DNA of 64,000 bases, taken from contig NZ_JAOQMX010000009.1 in the NCBI RefSeq assembly GCF_025960985.1, positions 1 to 64,000 of the forward strand. The letters are read 5' to 3'. The notes beneath the pieces were generated by a model. It was not told where the DNA came from. It saw only the letters and a list, made by a program, of their open reading frames with translations, and did no database searches. Numbering within the stretch: position 1 is the stretch's first letter; the number at the start of each line of letters is the position of its first letter. This DNA comes from Flavobacterium psychraerolatum. Lineage in GTDB: Bacteria > Bacteroidota > Bacteroidia > Flavobacteriales > Flavobacteriaceae. Shown here in pieces: positions 33,169 to 42,680 of this stretch. The position numbers and the translations under genes are program-made.

Positions 33169-36090
33169 ATGGAATATAAATACACATTTTTTTATTGGCC
33201 TATTTTTCTTTTATTGAGCTTATGTACAGTAAGCATAAAAGCGCAAACATCCCCCAATTTAGTAAACAATCTCTACTATGGTTTTGAGGGTGGAGGCCAA
33301 GGTTGGAATACTAACCAACCAGCAAATTGGTCATTTGATAATACTAAAGTAGCAACAGGTACATATAGCTTGAAATTTAATTCAGAAGCTATTGCAGTAA
33401 GTACTAAAGATGTCAATTATACAATTTCTAAAATAAGGTCAGCGGTTAAGGATGGGAAATCCTATATTGTAGCTTCTAGTTATGAAGGAACGGTTCTAGG
33501 AATTCGTTATGATGGGAAGAAAATATGGGAAAATAAATTATCAGGATTTATGAATCATGATCTTTGGTGTGAAGATATTACAGGTGATGGTATTGATGAG
33601 ATTTTTGCAGCCAATGCTAATGGTACTCTATATTGTCTAAATTATGACGGTACCATCAAATGGCAGTTTAAGCAAAATGAAGCACCTATGTATGCTGTAT
33701 GTGTAGTTAGTAAAAATAATATTCCGTATGTAGTTTGTGGCGGTTATGATAAAAATATTTATTATCTAAATGCTAATGGTACTCTTAAACAAACTTTAGC
33801 TTCCTCAAGTTACTCCGTAAATACAGTTTTTGGAGGAGCAACAGCACCAACAAAAGTCCATATTGCTAATTTTATTCGAAAAGTAAAAAAAGGAGATGGG
33901 ACTGATATGTTGGCCGTTTTAGGAACAAATAATAGCATGCAAGTAACTGGGAATATGTATTTGTTTGATGTTTTAGGAACATCGGTCATTACACCTTCTG
34001 TTAAAATAAGTTCAGGAAAACCTGTAGGGGAAATGCGAACAGTATCAATAAATGGAGCTTCTAAAATTTTGATGGGAAATAGTACCCATATTAATGATTC
34101 TGCATTTCTTGAATATGATCCTTTAAATTCAGCTACAGCGCAACAAGTATTTGATATCTCAAGCATCAGAAATAAAGTAGGTGGTTTTGGATATCGTGTA
34201 GTGCAGCCTGAAATTATTCCTAATGGTGCAAGTTATCAATATTTTGTGTTATTTGGGAATCATATTATTTTAATATCACCAGGTCAAACAATTGCTAATG
34301 CAGAGGTTTTAGAGTGCTTGTATTCTTTTAATGATATGTGGAAAGACCCGTTAACGGGAAATATTATTCTAGCAAGTAATCAAAATGGCGGTAGCGATAT
34401 TCATGTCATTGATCCCTCTAAGCCTGACTGGAAATTGGGATACAAAAATATCACTTCACCTGGGAAAATTCAAACCATTTTGGACAATACAGCAGCCTTA
34501 ACGACCAAATTAAACACATTCGTAAAACCTAGTTGGGAACGTAATCCAATAGAGGTTAATTTATTATATGACAATACAATTGGTCTAAATACAACATTGT
34601 ATAATACGCCAACTTTTGTTTCTCAGTTTTCTACTTCACATGCTCAAGATGGAGCAACATGGGATCGAGCTAATTTGGGTAATTTAGAATACAGAGATAA
34701 AAGAGATGGACGTAGAACTTATGACTGGACAGAAGCGCAGGCGTTGAGCTTTATTTCTGGTAAAACGACGACTAATGGGGTTGCTTACTGGGGTGGACAT
34801 GGTAATGATCCTTATATGTTCAGTAAGCAAACTAGTCAAAAAGTAATTGATAATACGAATTCAGTTGCCGATCGCAAAACAGTTTTAATCTATCCTGAGC
34901 TAGGGGACGATAGTGATGATTTTAAATTTGTTTTGAATGATTTATTTTATCCATTGGCAACATATGGGCAAAATAAAAATTTAAAATTATTTATACGTTC
35001 CAAAAATATTTTTTGGCAAAGTAGTATTTATCTACCGATGTGGTCAAGATTACTTTCTGGTGAGTTTAAAAACGTTTTTGTTCCTTCAATGGAAGAGACT
35101 ACGGATAAAACAATGGAATTGAGTTTGGCTGGAAGAATGGGCGTTTGGGCAAGTGGAGCAGTTGGTAGTTGGGGTGCGAGAGCAGTACCAGATAATGCTA
35201 GTTTTGATCGTTTGAGACAGTTTTCAGATCAAACTTTAGACAATCACTTTTTGCGCCAGTTGATTTATGCAGCAGCGAGTGGAGCTCAATATTATGATAA
35301 TTTTACCAAGCCAGATTTGTTTCCTATACTATTAGCTAAAGGAGCACTTTTTGTTCCAAAGCGTTCTGAATTAGTTAGTTTGTCACCTGTACATCTAAGT
35401 ATGTTTGAACCTGATGCTCATTATCTAGAAGAGGGTACGGAAAGTAAATGGTTAACTAATTTTGATTCAACTTTTGAAGATGCTAATTCTTTTGTTTTTA
35501 GTCGAATGAATGGAACTTGGCCTGGTGCCCCTTTAACCGATTGGGATTTTTCAAAATACGCAGCAGGTATGAAAGAACGCCGATTGAATTTTTTACCCAA
35601 TTATCCAAACGGAATGGTATTGATTACGCCACCACAAGCAGGTGTAAAGGCTGATGTAACAGCAGTACGAGGTTTGATGAAAAACAATCTGCACCCTTTG
35701 TATAAAAATATATTAAAAGAATATTATACTGACGGACATTACTATTATTCAGCAGATGGGGTGACAAAATACGATGCGAATACCTATTATCAAACCGTTA
35801 AAGCTGAAATTGAGGCAGGAGCAAAGAAAATTCCAATTACTGTGACTGGAGATGTGGCTTGGGTAGTTGCTCAAACGGCTCCAAGACATTTGCGATTAAC
35901 GTTGGTTGACAATGGCTATATCAACCCTGATGCTCGCGTGGCTACAGTAAAATTCAATACCATAAATCCAGTAAAAATTATTGATGTGGTAGATGGAAAA
36001 CAATTCTTCCCAACAGGTTCAACAGTGAGTATTGATGTGCCTTGTGGACTGTTTCGGTTTATTGATGTGGAACTAACAAATGATTTGTAA
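33169..36090 (+). CDS. Secreted beta-propeller enzyme, lambda-carrageenase (GH150)-like architecture
   Basis: A 973-residue secreted protein with signal peptide (VSIKAQ) and no T9SS sorting domain. Residues about 60-430 hold repeats of propeller type (DITGDGIDEIFAANANGTLYCL, YDKNIYYLNANGTLKQTL). A separate domain (about 480-970) has YWGGHGNDPYMFSK, YPELGDDSDDFKFVLNDLFYP and an aromatic-rich region. N-terminal propeller plus C-terminal catalytic domain and a length near 940-970 fit the described lambda-carrageenase CglA family GH150. I cannot name catalytic residues, and this rests on architecture, so treat it as a hypothesis. It lies between the terminator and a binding-module gene whose start is 1 bp beyond its stop. 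Confidence 0.5.
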   Translation: MEYKYTFFYWPIFLLLSLCTVSIKAQTSPNLVNNLYYGFEGGGQGWNTNQPANWSFDNTKVATGTYSLKFNSEAIAVSTKDVNYTISKIRSAVKDGKSYIVASSYEGTVLGIRYDGKKIWENKLSGFMNHDLWCEDITGDGIDEIFAANANGTLYCLNYDGTIKWQFKQNEAPMYAVCVVSKNNIPYVVCGGYDKNIYYLNANGTLKQTLASSSYSVNTVFGGATAPTKVHIANFIRKVKKGDGTDMLAVLGTNNSMQVTGNMYLFDVLGTSVITPSVKISSGKPVGEMRTVSINGASKILMGNSTHINDSAFLEYDPLNSATAQQVFDISSIRNKVGGFGYRVVQPEIIPNGASYQYFVLFGNHIILISPGQTIANAEVLECLYSFNDMWKDPLTGNIILASNQNGGSDIHVIDPSKPDWKLGYKNITSPGKIQTILDNTAALTTKLNTFVKPSWERNPIEVNLLYDNTIGLNTTLYNTPTFVSQFSTSHAQDGATWDRANLGNLEYRDKRDGRRTYDWTEAQALSFISGKTTTNGVAYWGGHGNDPYMFSKQTSQKVIDNTNSVADRKTVLIYPELGDDSDDFKFVLNDLFYPLATYGQNKNLKLFIRSKNIFWQSSIYLPMWSRLLSGEFKNVFVPSMEETTDKTMELSLAGRMGVWASGAVGSWGARAVPDNASFDRLRQFSDQTLDNHFLRQLIYAAASGAQYYDNFTKPDLFPILLAKGALFVPKRSELVSLSPVHLSMFEPDAHYLEEGTESKWLTNFDSTFEDANSFVFSRMNGTWPGAPLTDWDFSKYAAGMKERRLNFLPNYPNGMVLITPPQAGVKADVTAVRGLMKNNLHPLYKNILKEYYTDGHYYYSADGVTKYDANTYYQTVKAEIEAGAKKIPITVTGDVAWVVAQTAPRHLRLTLVDNGYINPDARVATVKFNTINPVKIIDVVDGKQFFPTGSTVSIDVPCGLFRFIDVELTNDL

Positions 36091-36091
36091 T

Positions 36092-36781
36092 ATGAAAAAT
36101 TTAAATAAAAAAAGTAAAGTAAGTATCATTTCCATACGATATCAAATTTTGGTGCTGTTGTTTTTATTACAATCAGGAATAACTTTTGTTCGTGCACAAC
36201 ATACACCGTTTGTAATTACTTGCGGGGAAATGATCAAGGAGGCAAAGATCTCCTTAAATCAAGGAAATTATAAAATGTATGTCAAAGTATGGATTGATTC
36301 AGATGCAGATCTATTGGGTTTTAAAACCAGTATCAATCCAATTGAGAATGTACTTGATTGGAGATTTAAAGATGTTGCCAAAGGACAGTGGGTTACTTTA
36401 TCAAAAGAATTTACCATTCCCAATGCAGTAGTGGATCAAAATTTTAGTATCGAAATTTTGGAAGAGGAATATAATGGAGTAGGTTATGGTAATTTTTACG
36501 TAGATGATTTTTATATAGAATATATTTCAGTTTTAGGAATTGAAGAGTTTGAAATAGGGAAGGTAGCAGTTTTTCCTAACCCTAGTTCGGAACTTGTTAG
36601 TATTAATTGTCCTGTTGGAAGTGAAATCATTGTATACAACGCATTAGGATTAGTAGTCAAAAAATTAAAAAAAGCTCAGGAAACCAATATTATTCCAGTC
36701 TCAAATTTGGCATCTGGAATCTACTTTGTAAAAGTACAATTAGACGCTAATCAAACCATTAAAAAAATAGTGGTGAAATAA
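36092..36781 (+). CDS. Binding-module protein with T9SS type A sorting domain
   Basis: A 229-residue exported protein. After a signal peptide (FVRAQ) comes one beta-sandwich, carbohydrate-binding-module-like domain (MYVKVWIDSDADLLGFK, then KGQWVTLSKEF and GYGNFYVDDFYIEYI). The end is a T9SS type A sorting domain (VAVFPNPSSELVSINC...GIYFVKVQ), so it is secreted by the gliding-linked type IX system. The start at 36092 (MKNLNKK) directly follows the stop of the propeller enzyme, suggesting the two form one transcript. It may be a detached binding module helping the propeller enzyme. Confidence 0.7.
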   Translation: MKNLNKKSKVSIISIRYQILVLLFLLQSGITFVRAQHTPFVITCGEMIKEAKISLNQGNYKMYVKVWIDSDADLLGFKTSINPIENVLDWRFKDVAKGQWVTLSKEFTIPNAVVDQNFSIEILEEEYNGVGYGNFYVDDFYIEYISVLGIEEFEIGKVAVFPNPSSELVSINCPVGSEIIVYNALGLVVKKLKKAQETNIIPVSNLASGIYFVKVQLDANQTIKKIVVK

Positions 36782-36798
36782 GGGATTGGCAAAATCAT

Positions 36799-36825
36799 AT
36801 AACGTCTAGTATGTCTAGACGTTAT
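36799..36825. terminator. 11-bp perfect hairpin after the binding-module gene
   Basis: ATAACGTCTAG at 36799-36809 and CTAGACGTTAT at 36815-36825 pair perfectly around a five-base loop. The T tract behind is weak, so it may be a terminator or a 3-prime RNA stabiliser. Confidence 0.5.
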
Positions 36826-36867
36826 TCTATGAATTATATTTTATACCCAATCAATTAAAACGAATCG

Positions 36868-37404
36868 ATGATGAAAATAAAATTAATAGTAGTAACTATA
36901 TTAGATTTATAGTAGTGTATTCAGAATATCCGCTCAAAAACTAGTTTTTGACTTTGAAATGGTAATAGAGTAATTTGGAAAAAATTAAAAGAAGCAGTTA
37001 CAATATCGAGCGATAAAGCAGTTTCAGTAAGCAAGAGCTTAAAATACAATTGTACCAGAATACCTGTCATTGAAGGTCAAAATTCACAAGTTTATAATAG
37101 TGGTAGTGAAGGCGGAAATTTGAGTGCAGGAACTTATATCTTTTCTTTGAAATTTATGGCTGATGAAAACCTAAAAGTAGGAAGGTTTATTGTAACAGTT
37201 TCAAAGCCAAGGATAACTATCAATTTTAAAACTGATAAATTAGAAAAAGGAAAATGGATTGACTTCTCTCAATAATTGGTTCTAACTAAGGCATGTGAAA
37301 AGTTAAGAATAACAGTTTCTACAAATCCTAAATGGGGAGGAACTGGAATTTTCTATATTGACGACCTTAATATAGTTAAGTGTAATAATAATCTCTTTTT
37401 TTAA
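36868..37404 (+). pseudogene. Decayed binding-module gene related to its upstream neighbour
   Basis: Starting at ATG 36868 the frame runs 179 codons to 37404 but has TAG-TAG at codons 15-16, TGA at codons 28 and 30, and TAA at 37273-37275. The rest still reads as protein: DKAVSVSKSL, GTYIFSLKFMADENLKVGRF, KGKWIDFSQ, and WGGTGIFYIDDLNIV, resembling KGQWVTLSK and GNFYVDDFYIEYI of the gene at 36092. An alternative frame near the start reads KLVFDFEM, so a frameshift is also likely. It seems to be a dead paralogue of the binding-module gene. Confidence 0.75.
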
Positions 37405-37450
37405 ACAAGAAAGCCCTCAGAAAATATTTTCTGATGGCTTTCTTGTTTTT
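37403..37450. terminator. Terminator behind the decayed gene
   Basis: ACAAGAAAGCC and GGCTTTCTTGT pair across an inner CAGAAAAT/ATTTTCTG stem, with T run behind. It separates PUL A from the convergent regulator gene whose stop is at 37531. Confidence 0.85.
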
Positions 37451-37530
37451 TATTTAGTTTAAAGACCAAGTACTATGATCAAGACCTTACGAATAAATAT
37501 AGTGTGTCCAAAGAGTTGATCTGTAAAGAA

Positions 37531-38679
37531 TTAAAAAGGTACAACTAGTATGCTTTTTAATCCTAAGTTTGTCCTGTCTTTACCATAGACCTGATAAATA
37601 GCAGTGAAATTATCCTTTTCAGCCATATGCTCTTTATTAAATTTTTTCAGGAATTCGTTGTCTGTAAAATGTTCAATTGTAGCTTTTACCCCCATATCAT
37701 GATTTGAGAAGAAAATAAAACATTCATTGTTTTCAGGACCTTTAAACCTAGAAACAATAGAGAAATCTTCACTTTCTTTACCAAAGTAGGTGGTGTAAAT
37801 AGTATCCTTTAAATTTGGATGTCCACTGACAATCAGATGTTGATTTGTAATTTTAAAATAAGGGTTAAAATTATTAAATAATGACGTTAGTTTGGTGTTA
37901 TTTATATATTGGCCAACATATATTAAGTTTCCATTTTTTAAATCATCTACAGAGATATGGGAAGAAAAACGTATACCAAAGTTGGAATTTAGATCGTAAA
38001 ATAATTTTGCCACATGTTGTACTGCTATGACTCCCATACTAGTTATATAGGTGTAATTTGCAGGTTTAATTATTTCTTTTAATTCTGAATTATTTTCCAT
38101 AAAAGCATAATAGTCTTCTGTTGAATTAATGGAGAAATCACGAGTCCAGCCTTCATTATTTGTAATAGTTTTTCCTGTCATTCCAAAAACATCCCCTACG
38201 ATGAGGGTCGTTGCTTTTTTATTTTTAAAAAATGATTCCCATACTACAGGTGGTTCTGGTTTTAAATTACTAAAAATAAAAATTATACTAAGAGCCACTA
38301 GGAGTAAATATGGAATGACATTCTTTAACTTAATTTTTTCTAAAGTTGAAGTATTTGGGGTTAGCTTTTCAAATCGTACACTGTATTGACCTTTGTCAAT
38401 AATCAATCTCCATTGAATGTCTTGACCATCTGTTTTGTAATATAACTCTATTTTTTTTCTAAGATTATATACATTAACACGTACTCTAGGGTTGTTTTTG
38501 TCAGATATTGATTTGTCACCAAAAAATTCTAAATCGATAATGTCTTCCTTTAAGAAATCACCAGCCAAAGTTGCCTTTACTAAATACTTAAGTAAAGCAG
38601 AGCTTTTAGGGGCCTTTTGAAACAATTCAGTTTTAATAATATTTTCACAAAGGATAAGTTTTTTTTCGTCTGAAAGCAT
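37531..38679 (-). CDS. Membrane-anchored winged-helix regulator candidate of the PULs
   Basis: A 382-residue protein. Residues 25-103 (SALLKYLVKATLAGDFLKED, NNPRVRVNVYNLRKKIELYY, IIDKGQYSVRF) match the winged-helix domain found at the N-terminus of many proteobacterial adenylate cyclase- and TPR-type proteins (pattern: leucine-rich LLRYLV, VFG, then PxVRV, LRxKLxxYY and PKGxYxPxF). One transmembrane helix follows (121-138), then about 240 residues outside the cytoplasm of unknown fold. The plan suggests a one-component sensor: outer domain sees a ligand, inner winged helix binds DNA. It is divergent from the SusC gene at 39135 and is the only regulator near the PULs. Confidence 0.65.
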   Translation of the reverse strand: MLSDEKKLILCENIIKTELFQKAPKSSALLKYLVKATLAGDFLKEDIIDLEFFGDKSISDKNNPRVRVNVYNLRKKIELYYKTDGQDIQWRLIIDKGQYSVRFEKLTPNTSTLEKIKLKNVIPYLLLVALSIIFIFSNLKPEPPVVWESFFKNKKATTLIVGDVFGMTGKTITNNEGWTRDFSINSTEDYYAFMENNSELKEIIKPANYTYITSMGVIAVQHVAKLFYDLNSNFGIRFSSHISVDDLKNGNLIYVGQYINNTKLTSLFNNFNPYFKITNQHLIVSGHPNLKDTIYTTYFGKESEDFSIVSRFKGPENNECFIFFSNHDMGVKATIEHFTDNEFLKKFNKEHMAEKDNFTAIYQVYGKDRTNLGLKSILVVPF

Positions 38680-38703
38680 TCTTATGGTGTTTTTAATGTT
38701 GAT

Positions 38704-38726
38704 TTAACGGTTACAAGTACCGTTAA
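38704..38726. promoter_or_regulatory. Perfect palindrome upstream of the regulator gene
   Basis: TTAACGGT at 38704-38711 and ACCGTTAA at 38719-38726 are perfect inverted copies with a 7-bp spacer, 25 bp from the regulator start. Size and position suit an operator for a dimeric winged-helix protein, possibly self-control. It could also be a hairpin in the leader RNA. Confidence 0.4.
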
Positions 38727-39134
38727 TTAGGGGTTAAATATAGTTATTTTTAACAAGTTGTCTAGTTTTACAGAAAACAATTTATGTTTTTATTGGGAGA
38801 AAAATTATTATAAACTCATAATTGTGTATTTATAAATGATATAAATACAATTAATGATCTAAATACTAGCTAACAGCGATTATTGTTTTAGGATTCATTT
38901 TTAGAAAGCAATACATGCCCCGTTTAGTCTGAAGGAATTAGTATTTGATCACTTTTAAGGACTGCATCAAAATTTTATTAAAAAAGGAAGGAGAAAATAA
39001 ATGAAAACATAAATACATAGCAAAACTAAATAATAAAATGAATAACCAGAAACTATGACAACAGTCTCTGGTGTTTCAAAAGCAATATTATTGCGATAAA
39101 AATTAACATTACTAACCAAATAAAAGACAAAATT
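38727..39134. other. Divergent intergenic region before PUL B
   Basis: About 400 bp, very A+T-rich, between the regulator and the STN-type SusC gene. It should carry the promoter of PUL B. No match to the -33/-7 consensus was good enough to list, and no further strong palindrome was seen. Confidence 0.4.
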
Positions 39135-42100
39135 ATGAATAAAACCTTTAGTCGTTTCAAAAAACGACCAAAAATGACTTTTACCAAAGCTTCTTTAATA
39201 ATTATGATAACTTTTATTTTATTTATAGCAAGTGGTTTAACCTCAATTTATGCCAATTCTCCCTATCCTCATAAAAAATTGGATATTAATGTTCAAAATC
39301 TAACTGTTGAAGAGTTATTTAAAGAAATTCAAAATAAAAGTGAATATATCTTTTTATATAAAGACGGAGTTCTTGATAAGCACCACAAGGTTTCAATGAA
39401 TCTAAAAGGAATAAAACTCGAAGATATTTTAAATGAATCATTTTTAAATACAGTTTTAGATTACACCATTACAGATAAACAAGTCGTCATAAAAAAGAAA
39501 AAGATTCAACTTGCCGAAAAGAATGTGAATCAGAATTTTTTAGTAAGTGGTGTTATTAATGATGAAAATGGGCAATCAATCCCTGGTGCTACAGTGCTGG
39601 AAAAAGGAACGACCAATGCAGTACAGACTGATTTTAACGGAAAGTTCTCTTTGAAAGTTAGGTCTGAAAACGCTGTTTTAGTTATTTCCTATATTGGTTT
39701 TGCTACTCAAGAAATTAGAGTTAATTATCGCACAACAATATCAGTAAATTTAAAGGAAACCGTGTCAAGTTTAGACGAGGTGGTAGTTGTAGGTTACGGT
39801 ACGCAGCGCAAAGTTAGCGTAACTGGAGCTATTTCCTCTGTTGGAACAGATATCCTAAAACGAAGTCCAGCCCCTAACTTAGTCGGTGCTTTGACTGGTC
39901 GTCTCCCCGGTTTAACTGTTATGCAATCTAGTGGCCAACCAGGTAAAGAGGATTTTGATATATATCTACGCGGTGCCAGTACGTTAAATGGTAAATCACC
40001 TTTAATATTAGTTGATGGCGTACCTCGTGACAATATCACAATGCTTGATCCTAATGAGATTATGGATGTGTCTATTTTAAAAGATGCCTCTGCAACAGCG
40101 GTCTTTGGTGTACGTGGGGCCAACGGTGTGATTTTAATTACAACGCGTATGGGTACCGTAGGAGAACCGCAGTTAAGTTTTTCTGCTTCATTTGGTAGGC
40201 AAGATTTCTCTACGGATTATAAAAAATATAATTCTTGGGAGCAAGCAGCTTTGGTAAATCAATCTTATAAGAATGATGGATTGGCTTTACCTTATTCTCA
40301 AAGACAAATCGATAATTACAAAAATCAAGTAAGTGATTATTATCCTAATACTGACTGGTTTGCTGTGTACTTTAAACAATTTGCACCCCAGAGTAGATAT
40401 AACGCCAATCTTTCTGGTGGAACGGAACGTGTAAAGTATTTTATAAATATGGGTTTTACACAACAGGGTAGTGTAGTAAAAATAGAGGACAAGGATGTTT
40501 TGGGTTATGATGCTTCTTTCCGCTTAAATCGCTACAACTTCCGTTCTAACTTGGATATTAAAGCCAATGATTGGATTAAGGTAGGTATTAAATTAGCAGG
40601 ATATATCAATAAGGTAAATGAACCTAATAGTTTTAATAACACCTATGGTAGTGCCTATAATTATTTTGGACGAGTATTTAACCAACAATCAACTACACCT
40701 GGTCCTTTTGTTACCGATCAAATGGTACAAGATTATGGTTTAGTGCCTAATACTTTAATGGGCGGTCAAGAAAGTCTTTATGGTGAGATTAACAATCAAG
40801 GTTTTCATCGTAGTGATCAAAGTACTTTAAACGCCACAACTTCCTTGGATTTTGATTTAGGTTGGATGGTAAAAGGACTGTCTTCTAATGTACAAGTGTC
40901 ATTTGATACGGATAATCAAACCGAAGTTTTTGGTAAAATGGGTAATGGTTTTAATGCAGGTTACAACTTATATACGTATGGAAATAATGAAGAGGTTAAT
41001 CCTATTACTGGAGAAGGGCATGATGTTATAACTTTTATACAGGCTTCAGACTTTGGTAATTATAAAATTAACACCAATAAAAGTTATGCGTTCTCATTTA
41101 AACTAAATGCACAATGGCGTATCAATTACGAACGCATTTTTGCAAAGAAACACCATGTTGGTTTCATGGCTTTGATGCAACGTGATAATAAGGAGATTAA
41201 GAGTGGCTCAAGCATGTTCTTATTACCTTATAATGTTATTGGTTTGGCCAGTCGAGCCAGTTATGCTTACGAAGACAAGTATATGGCTGAATTTAATATT
41301 GGATATAATGGTTCTGAGCAGTTTGCAAAAGGCAGACGTTTTGGTGTTTTTCCTGCGGGCTCTGTTGGATGGATGGTGACAAATGAAAAATTCATGAAAA
41401 ATTTTAAGTTTCTTTCAAAATTGAAATTTCGTGCTTCTTATGGTAAAGTTGGTAGTGATAATATTGGGGGCAAACGTTTCTTATATATGGATATGAATCA
41501 AATTGCGGGTAATGGGCAAAATAATAATATAGGAAATGGCAACACAGTGAACGAGTCACAGATTGGTAATCTTGATTTAACTTGGGAAATAGCCTATAAG
41601 CAGAATTATGGTGTTGATCTAGGTTTCTTTAAAAATAAATTGACCTTGGGTTTAGATTACTACAAAGAGAGACGGGAGAACATCCTGATTGGAAGAAATT
41701 CGGTATCTACGATTATAGGTGTTCCCACAGCTATTATGCCAAAAGTAAACATGGGACGTGTTGATAACCATGGATATGAAATTGAATTAGGGTACAAGAA
41801 TAGGTTGAATAAAGATTTATACATCTCTGCAAAAACATCTTTCAGTTACAACAAGAATACAGTAATTGAAAGCGATGAATTAGATAAAGGATCTACGTTT
41901 GCTTATGGTTATAATCAAGAGGGTTTCTCAATAGGTCAAAACTTTGGTTATAATATTGATTGGAACTCACCGGGTAAAGGTTATTTCCTTTCTCAATCTG
42001 AGATAGACAGTTATGCTCAATACAATGGTGTTCAGCCTCGTGTCGGTGACTTTGTTTATAAAGATATCGCTGGTGCAGTTGATGCAAACGGGAATACTAT

Positions 42101-42665
42101 TGCAGACGGTATAATAGATAGTAAAGATGTTTCTCCAATCGGTAAACCAAGTCTACCGCGTTACAATTACAGTTTATCGCTCAATGTAAATTATAAAAAC
42201 TTTGATATTAGTGCATTATTTCAGGGTATAGGTAATAGTTATAATTATTATGATGGTTATGGTATCAACCAAGCTCAAACATTATCATTCCAAAAAGTAC
42301 ACGAACATGCTTTTAATCCTGATATGGTAGAAACTAACGCTGATGGTCAATTGTACTATGCAGGTGGTGCTATTACTTATCCGGCATTATCTACTAAAAA
42401 TAATAACAGTAGTGTATCAAGAAATGATTTTTTTATAGCTAACCGTAGATTCATCCGTTTAAAGAACTTTCAAATAGGCTACACTCTTCCAAAGAAATGG
42501 AGTAAATCAATCGGCATGCAAGAATTCAGGTTCTATGCTAGTGGATTAAATTTACTGACATGGAGTAAATTACCTTTCGACCAAGTTGATCCAGAGCAAC
42601 GTAGTGCAAGTTCTGTAATGCCCATTCAACGTACAATAAGTGTTGGCGCTAATATTAGATTTTAA
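39135..42665 (+). CDS. SusC-type TonB-linked transporter with N-terminal STN domain (PUL B, first pair)
   Basis: A 1176-residue outer-membrane protein. After a signal segment (to about residue 40) comes an STN domain (LDINVQNLTVEELFKEIQNK to YTITDKQVVIKKK, about 48-125), then a carboxypeptidase-regulatory-like domain (VSGVINDENGQSIPGATVLE), the SusC box DEVVVVGYGTQRKVSVTGAI and the barrel ending VGANIRF. STN domains normally signal to a FecR-type anti-sigma with an ECF sigma, but no such pair is next to it. The SusD partner starts 15 bp later. Arginine codons here are mostly CGN, unlike the enzyme genes downstream of 49.7 kb. Confidence 0.96.
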   Translation: MNKTFSRFKKRPKMTFTKASLIIMITFILFIASGLTSIYANSPYPHKKLDINVQNLTVEELFKEIQNKSEYIFLYKDGVLDKHHKVSMNLKGIKLEDILNESFLNTVLDYTITDKQVVIKKKKIQLAEKNVNQNFLVSGVINDENGQSIPGATVLEKGTTNAVQTDFNGKFSLKVRSENAVLVISYIGFATQEIRVNYRTTISVNLKETVSSLDEVVVVGYGTQRKVSVTGAISSVGTDILKRSPAPNLVGALTGRLPGLTVMQSSGQPGKEDFDIYLRGASTLNGKSPLILVDGVPRDNITMLDPNEIMDVSILKDASATAVFGVRGANGVILITTRMGTVGEPQLSFSASFGRQDFSTDYKKYNSWEQAALVNQSYKNDGLALPYSQRQIDNYKNQVSDYYPNTDWFAVYFKQFAPQSRYNANLSGGTERVKYFINMGFTQQGSVVKIEDKDVLGYDASFRLNRYNFRSNLDIKANDWIKVGIKLAGYINKVNEPNSFNNTYGSAYNYFGRVFNQQSTTPGPFVTDQMVQDYGLVPNTLMGGQESLYGEINNQGFHRSDQSTLNATTSLDFDLGWMVKGLSSNVQVSFDTDNQTEVFGKMGNGFNAGYNLYTYGNNEEVNPITGEGHDVITFIQASDFGNYKINTNKSYAFSFKLNAQWRINYERIFAKKHHVGFMALMQRDNKEIKSGSSMFLLPYNVIGLASRASYAYEDKYMAEFNIGYNGSEQFAKGRRFGVFPAGSVGWMVTNEKFMKNFKFLSKLKFRASYGKVGSDNIGGKRFLYMDMNQIAGNGQNNNIGNGNTVNESQIGNLDLTWEIAYKQNYGVDLGFFKNKLTLGLDYYKERRENILIGRNSVSTIIGVPTAIMPKVNMGRVDNHGYEIELGYKNRLNKDLYISAKTSFSYNKNTVIESDELDKGSTFAYGYNQEGFSIGQNFGYNIDWNSPGKGYFLSQSEIDSYAQYNGVQPRVGDFVYKDIAGAVDANGNTIADGIIDSKDVSPIGKPSLPRYNYSLSLNVNYKNFDISALFQGIGNSYNYYDGYGINQAQTLSFQKVHEHAFNPDMVETNADGQLYYAGGAITYPALSTKNNNSSVSRNDFFIANRRFIRLKNFQIGYTLPKKWSKSIGMQEFRFYASGLNLLTWSKLPFDQVDPEQRSASSVMPIQRTISVGANIRF

Positions 42666-42680
42666 TTTTAAACAAAGAAA

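Noticed and set aside
36868..37404. Treating the region as ordinary intergenic DNA
   Set aside because: The long in-frame remnants of a binding module, similar to the neighbour, show that it is a pseudogene.
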